A stretch of DNA of 64,000 nt from Hyphomicrobiales bacterium (GTDB taxonomy: Bacteria; Pseudomonadota; Alphaproteobacteria; Rhizobiales; Rhizobiaceae). A program made the position numbers and the translations under genes. Under the pieces are notes generated by a model. That model worked only from the letters and a program-made list of their open reading frames with translations. It searched no databases and was not told where the DNA came from. The stretch is from the NCBI GenBank assembly GCA_900466605.1, contig UBMU01000036.1:95316-159315 (forward strand), read 5' to 3'. Below, piece after piece: positions 24,749 through 32,958 of the stretch. Each line of letters begins with the position of its first letter. Positions within the stretch are counted from its first letter, which is position 1.

Positions 24749-26882
24749 GCTGGTCCTCTCGTTTGTGACCCAAAGTGAAGTAGAAGGTCGTTCCCTGGCC
24801 GGGTTCGGACTCCAGCCAGATGTCGCCTTCGTGCCGTGCAATGATCTTGCGCACGAATGTCAGTCCCGCGCCTGTGCCGTCGTCGGAATCCTTAGGCTTT
24901 TCCAGCCGTTTGAAAATACGAAAAATGTCCTCGTGGAATTCTGCCGGAATGCCTTTGCCATTGTCTCTGACAAAGAAGACGTCTCGCGCCGAGGTGCCGT
25001 CCTTGCCAATAAAATGCTCGAGGTGCCCGATCGTCACGGTCGGCACGGGCTTATCGTTGTACTTGACCGCGTTGGTGATCAGGTTGCGGTAGACCTCCGT
25101 CAGCCGCAGAGCATCGCAGACGATTTCGGGCAGTCGTCCCTCGACCTGAACCCTGGCGTGCCGTTCCTCGAGATAGAGTTCCATCGTCGAAACGACGTCC
25201 CTGACGATCGCATTCACATCGCTATGCTTGATTGCAAGCTGCTGCCGCCCGATGCGCGAGAAGTAAAGAAGGTCGTTGACCAGCTTCTCCATCCTCTGGC
25301 TGAGCAGGACAAGCCGATTGAGGCGCCTGACACCGTCGTCATCGAGCTGCTTTTCATAGTCTTCCAGCAAAAAGCGCGAGTGGTTGTGCAGGCCTCGCAG
25401 CGGCTCCTTGAGGTCATGCGAGGCAATGTAGGCGAATTCATCAAGGTCGGCGTTGCTGCGCTCGAGATCCACGGTATAGGCTTGCAGCTGACGGAACATC
25501 GTCCTGAGCTGTTCTTCGTGCGCAACGCGATCGGTAATGTCCCGGAGGATCCCGACGAAGGTGATCGTGGTGTCCGTCGCCAGCCTGCTGACAGAGAGAT
25601 CGAGGGGAAATACCTCGCCGCTCTTGCGCCTGCCGGAAACCGACCGTGTCTTTCCAAGTATGTGTTTTTCGCCGGTCCGCCGATAGCGTTCGAGATAGTC
25701 ATCGTGCGCGGAATGGTAGGGTTCAGGCATCAGCAGCCGGACGTTCTGGCCGATTGCCTCCTTCGCCGTATAGCCGAACATCGCTTCGGCCGCAGGATTG
25801 AATAGCGAGATGACACCCTTTGCGTCGGTCGCGATGATCGCATTCGGCGTATTTCGGGTCACGCTGTCGAAGCGAATCCGTTCCGAGTTCAGGGTGCTGC
25901 TTTTGCGGAGGAAATAGAAGACCAGCAGAGCGACAAGCCATAGCGTTGCTATGGTGATCGCCCGGTTGGTCGCCTCGTACCAGTAGCCGACACCGTCTCG
26001 ATTGACCGCAAAGAATCCCAGCGACACGAGAACGGAGCAGGCAAACGCGAAAGAGAAGGGCGCGTTTTTGTTGCCGAACCAGAGCGATACCAGCACAAGC
26101 GGCACGTAGAGAATGCCGTTCGCCACACCAAGAGGGGTATAGAGATCGACGAAGAGGCCGGTAAGGCAGGTAACGGCCGGGAGCCACAGCGGCATGTGAC
26201 CACGGTTTTCTGGCCTGACCCACCATGAGCGCGCGAGCATCGCCGAACCCAGAAATACCAATCCCGCCGCCGTATGAAGAGCCATGCCGACATTGGCGCC
26301 CCATTGATAGCCTTGCTGCGACCGCGTCGCGTAGCCGGCGAGCGCTGCCATGCCCAGGCCGATGACGACATAGCCGACGAGTTCCTGCACCAACTGCGTT
26401 CGTTCTTCACGCCCGGCGAGAGCGAAGGCCAGCGATAGATTGGCAAAGAAGAAGATGACGGCTGTATTCGGCGCCATGCCGCGGTCAATCTTTGAGGTGA
26501 ACGCCGGCTCGACGACCAGGCCGGCGAGAAAGTGCTCGACGATCTGTGCCTGGTTTCCGATGAAGGTGATTTCGATCAGTCGCTGCCCGCTCATGGCGAC
26601 AGCAAGGCTGAAGGAGAGGAAAGCCAACATTCGGCAGCGCTGACCCGATTGAACGGAGCAGATCAGGCCGAGCCCGGAAAGGGCAAAACAAAAGGCAGTG
26701 TTCAGCGCCATGGGCGAAAACCCTGGCAGGATGGAGAGAACGGCTTCGACCTGCTTGATCCAGGCAGCAATCACGACCACGCCAAGCGCGACGAGGAGAA
26801 CGCCGATCGCTGTGACGGCCAGCCGGTACCGCCGTTGCCGGCGAAGGGTTTCGGCATTCGCAGCCTCGATCGGCTCTGGCAC
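24735..26882 (-). CDS. Membrane sensor histidine kinase with FixL-like PAS domain
   Basis: 715 residues. An N-terminal membrane region (about 20-325) with eight to ten helices, a PAS domain (335-455), HisKA with His489 in IASHDLKEPLR, and a HATPase domain (DNGKGIP, GAGLTFV). In the PAS, MPEPYHSAHDDYLERYRRTG and the following KHILGKTR align with FixL: His393, Arg399, His407 and Arg413 sit where FixL has heme His200, Arg206, His214 and Arg220. Oxygen or redox sensing is inferred, not proven. The start is GTG at 26882 with GGGAGAG upstream. First gene of a three-gene operon. Confidence 0.88.
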   Translation of the reverse strand: MPEPIEAANAETLRRQRRYRLAVTAIGVLLVALGVVVIAAWIKQVEAVLSILPGFSPMALNTAFCFALSGLGLICSVQSGQRCRMLAFLSFSLAVAMSGQRLIEITFIGNQAQIVEHFLAGLVVEPAFTSKIDRGMAPNTAVIFFFANLSLAFALAGREERTQLVQELVGYVVIGLGMAALAGYATRSQQGYQWGANVGMALHTAAGLVFLGSAMLARSWWVRPENRGHMPLWLPAVTCLTGLFVDLYTPLGVANGILYVPLVLVSLWFGNKNAPFSFAFACSVLVSLGFFAVNRDGVGYWYEATNRAITIATLWLVALLVFYFLRKSSTLNSERIRFDSVTRNTPNAIIATDAKGVISLFNPAAEAMFGYTAKEAIGQNVRLLMPEPYHSAHDDYLERYRRTGEKHILGKTRSVSGRRKSGEVFPLDLSVSRLATDTTITFVGILRDITDRVAHEEQLRTMFRQLQAYTVDLERSNADLDEFAYIASHDLKEPLRGLHNHSRFLLEDYEKQLDDDGVRRLNRLVLLSQRMEKLVNDLLYFSRIGRQQLAIKHSDVNAIVRDVVSTMELYLEERHARVQVEGRLPEIVCDALRLTEVYRNLITNAVKYNDKPVPTVTIGHLEHFIGKDGTSARDVFFVRDNGKGIPAEFHEDIFRIFKRLEKPKDSDDGTGAGLTFVRKIIARHEGDIWLESEPGQGTTFYFTLGHKREDQHATA

Positions 26883-26922
26883 GCGTTTTCTCTCCCGTTT
26901 GCGGGCTCATCTAGTTCTGGAA

Positions 26923-26938
26923 ATTGAAAATTTTCAAT
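26923..26938. promoter_or_regulatory. 16-bp perfect palindrome between divergent units
   Basis: ATTGAAAATTTTCAAT is a perfect palindrome in the 174-base gap between the PAS kinase operon (leftward) and a receiver gene (rightward). It lies about 40 bases from the kinase start and is a plausible operator for a dimeric regulator. Confidence 0.4.
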
Positions 26939-27056
26939 ATGCTTCGTTGAGATGGAGGTAGCTTTCCCCGTGTGTCTGAGGGAGTCTGAAGCATTTCGAT
27001 TTTCCCGCTATCCGTCATCGGGCATAGTGGCAGCCTGATGGTTCGGGCGGATCGCA

Positions 27057-27431
27057 ATGGCGACAGTATTCTACGTGGATGACAATGCGGATGACCTCTT
27101 CTATGCCGATTATGTGCGCAAGAGGGAGCACGTCGACATTGCGCTTCGATGCTTCACGAAGGCAGAGGACGCCATGCTGGCGCTGGAGGAAGCATATGCA
27201 AACGGCGGCGCATTGCCGGATGCGGTTGTCGCAGATCTCTACATGCCGCTCGACAAAGGCCTCGGTCTCATCGCGCGGCTCCGCGCCGATCCACGGTTCT
27301 CACATATCCGTCTTGGCGTTTGCACCGGCTCCGACGCGGACGAGGATCGCAGACGCGCCTTGGCTGCCGGGGCCGATTTTTATATCGAGAAGCCGATCGA
27401 CCTTGCATCTGTGATTGCGCAGGTAGGATGA
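27057..27431 (+). CDS. Single-domain response regulator
   Basis: 124 residues forming one receiver domain: acidic VDDNADD at 7-13, acceptor Asp60 in VVADLYMP, Thr90, and Lys112 in IEKPIDL. No output domain. Divergent from the PAS kinase and separated from the next gene by a structured 312-base gap. The ribosome binding site is weak (GGGCGGAT). A partner could be the PAS kinase or the soluble kinase at 28901, which is not decidable here. Confidence 0.88.
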   Translation: MATVFYVDDNADDLFYADYVRKREHVDIALRCFTKAEDAMLALEEAYANGGALPDAVVADLYMPLDKGLGLIARLRADPRFSHIRLGVCTGSDADEDRRRALAAGADFYIEKPIDLASVIAQVG

Positions 27432-27447
27432 TTTCGCAACATGCTGA

Positions 27448-27521
27448 GAGAGCCGGTCAGCCTCAAGTTTGCCGCCACAAACACAGTCAACCCCTTGACT
27501 GAAAGGTTGGCCGGCTCTCTC
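27448..27521. other. Long imperfect hairpin in the intergenic region
   Basis: The arms AGAGAGCCGG (27448-27457) and CCGGCTCTCT (27512-27521) continue inward to a 16-bp stem with two G-T pairs. Inside are further small complementary arms, TCAAG/CTTGA and GTTTG/CAAAC. It may be a structured RNA or a terminator of the receiver gene without a long U run. Confidence 0.5.
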
Positions 27522-27540
27522 CGATGCCTCTAGGGCACCG

Positions 27541-27574
27541 CTTTCCGCACACAAGGGGTGTTGGATGCGGAAAG
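27541..27574. other. Second hairpin before the LuxR-type gene
   Basis: CTTTCCGCA and TGCGGAAAG form a perfect 9-bp stem with a 16-base loop. It is 170 bases before the ATG of the LuxR-type regulator, so it could lie in its leader or just before its promoter. Confidence 0.4.
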
Positions 27575-27743
27575 ATCGAGGACCTCAGGAGAAAACGAAG
27601 GAAGCCGCCATTCGAAAATCGAGGCTTGTTTCAATCTCTTCCTGTAATAGTCTTCCTGGTGCTAATAACTGTGCCGGTCTAAGGCGTGTATCCTCAGATC
27701 TTGGGATAGGCGCTGTCGAATTTGGGGAGCCGCAGGACGCGCA

Positions 27744-28448
27744 ATGAGCAGTGCCGCCGCAATTCCTTTCCACCTTGGGCCGGAACTCGGGCGGGCGATC
27801 AATCGTACCGATTTTTTTCGCTTGCTGAAGGCTGCAGCGCAGCATTACCACTTTGAGTTTTTCGCCCTGGCGCGTGTTTCGGAAGCCTCGCCGCCTTTCA
27901 GCGCGCGTGAAGTCATCATCACCAATGTTTCAGAGCGGCGCACCGCCCTGTTTCTCTACGGCATGCGTCAGGCACTGGGACTCCTGAAGACAAAGGCCTC
28001 GCAATTCCTGGCAACGCCGCTGACGGGTAGCGGCAGTCTGCCCGGGGATTATCCACGTGACCTCGTTCTCAACGAATTTGAGAGCAACACATTCCTCCTC
28101 GTTCCCCTCTTTACGCCGGAGGGCAGGCGCTATTGCGTTGCCTTCAGCGGCAAGCGGGCAGAGCCGGAACAGGGAGAGGTCGCGGAGATTCTTCTCGATA
28201 CGATGCGAATCTTCGACAAGTTCTACGAAGAAATCTTGGCGCACGAGATGTCAGGGCGCCTCACCCAACGCGAGACCGAAGTCGTGAAATGGACCAGTGA
28301 GGGCAAAACCTCTGCGGACATCGCAATCATCCTCGGCCTATCGGAACACACCATCAATTCTCACATCGCGGCCTCGGTCAGGAAGCTCGATGCCGTCAAC
28401 CGCGTCCACATGGTCGCGATCGCGCTCAGGATGGGGTTGGTAACGTGA
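27744..28448 (+). CDS. LuxR-family transcriptional regulator
   Basis: 234 residues. The N-terminal part (1-160) has the alpha/beta pattern of autoinducer-binding LuxR proteins (AAAQHYHFEFFALARVS near 30); the C-terminal HTH is LTQRETEVVKWTSEGKTSAD and following residues with EHTINSHI (about 170-225). It resembles VisN/VisR in the same window in design. No synthase gene (LuxI) is nearby, so a ligand cannot be assumed. AGGA precedes the ATG at 27744. The receiver gene downstream starts just past the stop, suggesting an operon. Confidence 0.85.
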   Translation: MSSAAAIPFHLGPELGRAINRTDFFRLLKAAAQHYHFEFFALARVSEASPPFSAREVIITNVSERRTALFLYGMRQALGLLKTKASQFLATPLTGSGSLPGDYPRDLVLNEFESNTFLLVPLFTPEGRRYCVAFSGKRAEPEQGEVAEILLDTMRIFDKFYEEILAHEMSGRLTQRETEVVKWTSEGKTSADIAIILGLSEHTINSHIAASVRKLDAVNRVHMVAIALRMGLVT

Positions 28449-28462
28449 CTGGAGAAACAGGA

Positions 28463-28897
28463 ATGATGGTCGATGAGGGCCGCAAGGCCGTCAAGGTTCT
28501 CTTCGTCGACGACGAGGTCGTCGAGTTCAGGTCGCTGAAAAAGAAACTCGATACGTTGAGCGAGCCGCCAGTCGCCCTCCAGTATGCGCAATCGATCGAT
28601 GACGCCGTAACCAAGCTTGGGGCTGACAGGGTCGATTTGATCCTGCTCGACAATCGCCTGCTGCCGAACGCCGATTTCCGCGAGACTGTACCGAAGTTGC
28701 GTGGCTGCGGTTATACCGGGCCGATTGGCGTTGTCTCCATGGACATCTCGGATGGCTACTTCCAGCAATTCCCGGAGTACGGCGTCGATTTCCGTATCGG
28801 CAAGGATGAGATAGACACCGAAACGCTGCAGTACATCATCCGCGAATACGTGACCTACAACGTGCCTGATGTCTGGAAGGACGATTATACAAGTTGA
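28463..28897 (+). CDS. Response regulator receiver protein
   Basis: 144 residues with one divergent receiver domain: FVDDE at 14-18, phosphoacceptor Asp63 in ILLDNRLLP, Ser92 in VVSMD, and Lys114 in RIGKDEID. The linker after the acceptor Asp is unusual (NRLLPNADF in place of the usual MP-DG). Start at 28463 with GGAGAAACAGGA upstream; a GTG at 28445 overlapping the LuxR stop is possible. The C-terminus is a short acidic-aromatic tail (VWKDDYTS). It is convergent with the soluble kinase gene. Confidence 0.8.
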   Translation: MMVDEGRKAVKVLFVDDEVVEFRSLKKKLDTLSEPPVALQYAQSIDDAVTKLGADRVDLILLDNRLLPNADFRETVPKLRGCGYTGPIGVVSMDISDGYFQQFPEYGVDFRIGKDEIDTETLQYIIREYVTYNVPDVWKDDYTS

Positions 28898-28900
28898 TCG

Positions 28901-29608
28901 CTATGGGCGTTGTGAGGGGAGGCGAATAGCAAATCGGCTTCCGCCTCGGTCCGAATTCTCGAGCCGAATGCTGCCACCGAGCGCCCTCAGCACCTCGCGT
29001 GCTGCCGTGAGGCCGAGCCCTGGGCCAGCGGGGCGACCCTCCTGCGGCAGCTTCCAGAACGCGTCGAAGATCTTGTCCTGATACGCGGGATCGATGCCAG
29101 GGCCGTTGTCGGACACGCGTATCATGACGCCTGCAGGATCCTTCTCTGCTTCGATCACCACGACCGCAGGCGATGCGCTGCGATGCGTCAGCGCATTTGC
29201 GATCACGTTTGTCAGCGCGATCCTGACGATGACGGCATCCGAACTGATCATCGGTAGCCTGTCGTGCTGCAATTTTCCGCCCGATGCGGTGACCTCGCTT
29301 GTCACATTCGTCCAGATCTCACCGACGAGGCCATCGAGATCGATGTCGGTTACGCTGACCTGTGGCGCGCCACCGGCAAAGCCCATCAGAGCCTTGGTCA
29401 GCCGCCGTGCCGTTTCTGCCTTGTCGAGGATGGCTTGCAGGCTCTTCAACTGGTCGCCGTCGAGCTTGTCAGTAAGCTCGTCGAGCAGGATTTCAGCGTA
29501 CATTGCAATGTGTCGCAACGGCGATTGCAGATCATGCGAGGCGACAGCCAGGAAGCGACGCATGCGCTCCTCGTTCTCATTTGCTTCAGCCGACTGATCG
29601 GACGACAT
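28901..29608 (-). CDS. Soluble histidine kinase
   Basis: 235 residues: a short N-terminal helix, HisKA with His25 in AVASHDLQSPLRHI, and HATPase motifs NVIANALTH, DNGPGID and GPGLGLTA. No sensory or membrane domain, so its input is likely a partner protein. Start at 29608 with GAGGAGA upstream. It ends 3 bases from the convergent receiver gene, which makes a functional pairing attractive but unproven. It follows secDF on the same strand but a strong terminator separates them. Confidence 0.88.
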   Translation of the reverse strand: MSSDQSAEANENEERMRRFLAVASHDLQSPLRHIAMYAEILLDELTDKLDGDQLKSLQAILDKAETARRLTKALMGFAGGAPQVSVTDIDLDGLVGEIWTNVTSEVTASGGKLQHDRLPMISSDAVIVRIALTNVIANALTHRSASPAVVVIEAEKDPAGVMIRVSDNGPGIDPAYQDKIFDAFWKLPQEGRPAGPGLGLTAAREVLRALGGSIRLENSDRGGSRFAIRLPSQRP

Positions 29609-29646
29609 ACTTCGAAATCTCCTCACCACCCCCGCAAGAATAGAAA

Positions 29647-29676
29647 GAGGGCGCCGGCTGTGCAACCGGCGCCCTC
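29647..29676 (-). terminator. Terminator of secDF
   Basis: A perfect 11-bp stem (GAGGGCGCCGG / CCGGCGCCCTC) with an 8-base loop; on the minus strand it is followed by TTTCTATTCTT. It separates secDF from the kinase gene. Confidence 0.75.
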
Positions 29677-29700
29677 ATTCGTTTCATCCTGGCACTGTAC

Positions 29701-32256
29701 TCAGCCGACGGTCTTGCGCGGCTGGCCTTCTTGCGGAGGGAGTATTTCTGCCTCGGTATCTGTCGTCGTGCTGGCCTTGGCGTGGCGACGGCGCCAATCA
29801 CCAAGGAAGAGCAGGATCGGCGCCGCGATGAAGACCGACGAGGCGCCGGCGACAAGGATGCCGAAGACCATCGGAACAGCAAAGCTTTCGACCGCGCTTC
29901 CGCCCCAGATCGCCATTGGCAGCAGGGCGAGGAAGGCGGTGGCGTTGGTGTAGAGGCTTCGTGCCAGCGTCTCGTTGATCGACCGGTCAATGATCTCGCG
30001 CAGAGGCATCGACTTGTAGAGCCGCATGTTTTCGCGCATGCGGTCGTAAACCACGACCTTGTCGTTCACCGAGTAGCCGACGAGCGTCAGGATTGCGGCG
30101 ATAGCTGTCAGGTTGAAGTCGAGGCCGGTCAGCGCAAAGAAGCCGATCGCCTTCGTCACGTCGAGGATGAGCGTGACGATGGCGCCCACGGCGAATGGCC
30201 ACTCGAAGCGCCACCAGATGTAGAACAGCATCGCCAAGCTCGCGATGACGACCGACAGGATGCCGGCCCAGGCGAGTTCGCCGCTGACCTTCGGGCCGAT
30301 AACGTCGGTGCCGGTCACGGTTGCCGATGGATCGATCTTGACGATCTCCGCCTTCAGCTTCTCGACGGCCGCCGTCTGGGCTTCTTCACCGCCGTCCTGG
30401 CGCTGCGCGCGCACAGCCATGGTGTTGTTGTCGCCATAGGACTGCAGCGAGACTTCGCCGAGGCCAAGGCTGTTCAGGCCTTCGCGGAAGCGGCCCAGAT
30501 CAGCGGCCTCCTGAGTCTTCACCGACATCTGGATGCCGCCGCGGAAGTCGACGCCGTAGTTGAGGCCCGGATGAATGAAGAGGACGACCGAGGCAATCGA
30601 CAGGAGTGCCGAGACAGTCACGCCGAAGAAGCGAGCCTTCATGAACTGGATGTGGCGGCCGTAGGGGTTGAACATCATCGGGATGAGCGGCTTGATGTTC
30701 AGAACCTTGAGCTTACGACGACGAGTGATCTCGATCATCGTCACACGGACGAAGGCAACGGACGTGAACATCGAGATGATCAGGCCAAGCGCCATCGTCA
30801 CCGCGAAGCCGCGGACAGGGCCGGTGCCGAACCAGAACAGGATCGCCGCTGCGATCAGCGCCGTCATGTTGCCATCGATAATCGTCGAGTAGGCGCGGCG
30901 GAAACCGGTGTCGATGGCGGCGAAGGCGCTCTTGCCCTTGCGCGTCTCTTCGCGGATGCGCTCATTGATGAGAACGTTCGCGTCAACCGCAAGACCGATA
31001 CCGAGAACGACACCCGCGATACCGGGCAGCGTCAGCGTCGCTCCGACAAGCGTCAGCGCCGAGAAGGTCAGGATCGTGTGGATGAGCAGCGCGAAGTTCG
31101 CGAGGAAGCCCCACTTGCCGTAGAGGACGAAGATGAAGGCTGCGACAAGCGCGAAGCCGACGAGACCTGAATAGATACCCATGCGGATAGCGTCCGCGCC
31201 GAGGTCGGCGCCGACAGTGCGTTCTTCGATGACAGTCAGCTTGGCGGGCAGAGCGCCAGCGCGCAGCAAGGCGGCAAGCGTCGTCGCACTGTCGGCCGAG
31301 AAGTTGCCGGAGATCTGGCCGGAGCCGCCGGTGATCGGTTCACGGATAACAGGCGCGCTCAGCACCTTGTCGTCGAGAACAATGGCGAACGGATTGCCGA
31401 CGTTCTGGCGGGTGATGTCAGCAAAGCGCGTCGCACCTGCGCTGTCGAAGCGGAAGCTGACGACCGGCTCATGCGTGTTCGGATCGAAGCTGACGCGAGC
31501 GTCCGAGAGGCGGTCGCCGGAGATTTCCACGCGATCAAGCACGGGGTAGGAGTTGCCCTGCTCGTCCTTCATCATCGTCACGCCAGGTCCCGGCTGGTTG
31601 TTCGGGGCAAGCATGTGGAAGGACATTTTTGCGGTCGAGCCGAGCAGCTGGCGCAGACGCGACGGATCTTGTGCGCCTGGGAGCTGGACGAGAACGCGGT
31701 TTCCGCCGATCCGCTGGATCGTCGGTTCTGCGACGCCGACCTGGTCCACGCGCTGTCGAATGACCTCGAGGCTCTGTTGAACCGCGGAATCGACATTGGC
31801 TGCGATACCGGCCGGCGAGAAGGCGACAATGATATTGCCGCCGTTCGTCGTGACCGAGAGATCAGACTGGCCGGCGCTGAGGCCCGTGGCAATTGCGTTG
31901 CCGAGCGTCTTCAGCTGTGTGACAGCTTCATCGCTCTGAGCCGGATCGGTTAGCGTCACGACGATCTGGTTCTGATTGCGAACGATCGACTTGGTCTGGA
32001 TGTTCTTTTCGCGAAGGACGCGGCGGGCATCCTGCAACAGCGATTGCAGGCGCTCGCGGGTCAGGTCCGCTTCATCGACTTCCAGAACGAGGTGTGAGCC
32101 GCCACGAAGGTCGAGACCGAGCGAAACCTGGTTGTGCGGTAGCCAGGAGGGCAGACGGTCGAGGGTGGATTGCGGCAGGGCATTCGGCAAGGCGATAAGA
32201 ATGCCGAGGAAAATGATCACCGCATAGGTAATCACCAGCCATGGTGAATTGCGCAT
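29701..32256 (-). CDS. secDF: Fused protein translocase subunit SecDF
   Basis: 851 residues. Uses proton-motive force to pull preproteins through SecYEG. The SecD part has helix 1 (VITYAVIIFLGILIAL), the LGLDLRGGSHL motif at about 47-57, a large periplasmic P1 domain to about 370, and GIGLAVDANVLINERIREE in the transmembrane core. The SecF part begins near 560 with its own YGVDFRGGIQM and VGYSVNDKVVVYDRMREN. The two genes are joined without a stop, which is normal in Rhizobiales. C-terminus is cytosolic and acidic. Confidence 0.96.
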   Translation of the reverse strand: MRNSPWLVITYAVIIFLGILIALPNALPQSTLDRLPSWLPHNQVSLGLDLRGGSHLVLEVDEADLTRERLQSLLQDARRVLREKNIQTKSIVRNQNQIVVTLTDPAQSDEAVTQLKTLGNAIATGLSAGQSDLSVTTNGGNIIVAFSPAGIAANVDSAVQQSLEVIRQRVDQVGVAEPTIQRIGGNRVLVQLPGAQDPSRLRQLLGSTAKMSFHMLAPNNQPGPGVTMMKDEQGNSYPVLDRVEISGDRLSDARVSFDPNTHEPVVSFRFDSAGATRFADITRQNVGNPFAIVLDDKVLSAPVIREPITGGSGQISGNFSADSATTLAALLRAGALPAKLTVIEERTVGADLGADAIRMGIYSGLVGFALVAAFIFVLYGKWGFLANFALLIHTILTFSALTLVGATLTLPGIAGVVLGIGLAVDANVLINERIREETRKGKSAFAAIDTGFRRAYSTIIDGNMTALIAAAILFWFGTGPVRGFAVTMALGLIISMFTSVAFVRVTMIEITRRRKLKVLNIKPLIPMMFNPYGRHIQFMKARFFGVTVSALLSIASVVLFIHPGLNYGVDFRGGIQMSVKTQEAADLGRFREGLNSLGLGEVSLQSYGDNNTMAVRAQRQDGGEEAQTAAVEKLKAEIVKIDPSATVTGTDVIGPKVSGELAWAGILSVVIASLAMLFYIWWRFEWPFAVGAIVTLILDVTKAIGFFALTGLDFNLTAIAAILTLVGYSVNDKVVVYDRMRENMRLYKSMPLREIIDRSINETLARSLYTNATAFLALLPMAIWGGSAVESFAVPMVFGILVAGASSVFIAAPILLFLGDWRRRHAKASTTTDTEAEILPPQEGQPRKTVG

Positions 32257-32348
32257 GTTGTTGTTTATCCTTGATAACGCTTGAGCCTGCGCTCCTCGAG
32301 CAGGCGGCGTGTCTTAAAAGCAATGGAAAGCGCCGGATGGGCGCGCAT

Positions 32349-32894
32349 TCATGCCGCAGCGACCGGCGGACCATGTGAATCGTAGGCCTTGGCATCCGCC
32401 GCACGAAGCGAGGGATGGAAGGCTGCCAGACGAGCGTGCTCGCTGCCGAAGAATAGTGCGATGCTCGCGGTCGCTCCGACCGCTGCTGCGCCTGAGTCGT
32501 ACGGCGCATATTTGGGGGCCGCCTTGCGGTCGGAGGTCAGAATGCCGCGCACGGCATCGCGGGCGCTCAGTTGCAGCGGCTGGCCGTCCTTGCTGGACGA
32601 GGAGATCGAGTTCGGACCACGCGTGGGGCCGATGACGAGATTGCCGCCGAGCAGCAGGCCGAGATAGGCGAAAATTGCAACGACGAGCGAGATCGCAATG
32701 CGACCGCTCATGCGGCGCGCGTCAAGCCTCATCTCGTAATCGTTTCGGTTTTCAACCTCGTACCGGCTCAACGGCGCAAAAGTCTCTCGTTCTTTATCGG
32801 GGGAAGGCGCTTCCTCAGCTGCGATTGTAGCAGTCTCGGCCTCGTCTTCATAGGTGACACTGTCATGATGCACTTGGGCGAGCCGGTCAACCAT
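32349..32894 (-). CDS. Hypothetical membrane protein, 181 aa
   Basis: A cytosolic N-terminal half (about 70 residues, acidic, with a YEDEAETATIAAEEAPSPD stretch), one transmembrane segment (AISLVVAIFAYLGLLLGGNL) and a periplasmic tail with an Ala-rich, Ser-rich patch (ISSSSKDG). No family recognised. The start at 32894 is chosen because it is the first ATG after the upstream gene; its ribosome binding site is weak. It lies 92 bases upstream of secDF on the same strand and could be cotranscribed. Confidence 0.5.
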   Translation of the reverse strand: MVDRLAQVHHDSVTYEDEAETATIAAEEAPSPDKERETFAPLSRYEVENRNDYEMRLDARRMSGRIAISLVVAIFAYLGLLLGGNLVIGPTRGPNSISSSSKDGQPLQLSARDAVRGILTSDRKAAPKYAPYDSGAAAVGATASIALFFGSEHARLAAFHPSLRAADAKAYDSHGPPVAAA

Positions 32895-32958
32895 GCCAAT
32901 GCAATTTCCGCTCTGCCATCGGATGTAGGAGCATCCGGTCCTTGCTCGAACGCCTGCT

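Noticed and set aside
29731..31170. A 479-codon plus frame opposite secDF
   Set aside because: Composition is extreme (Asp/Arg/His-rich repeats) and it lies inside secDF.
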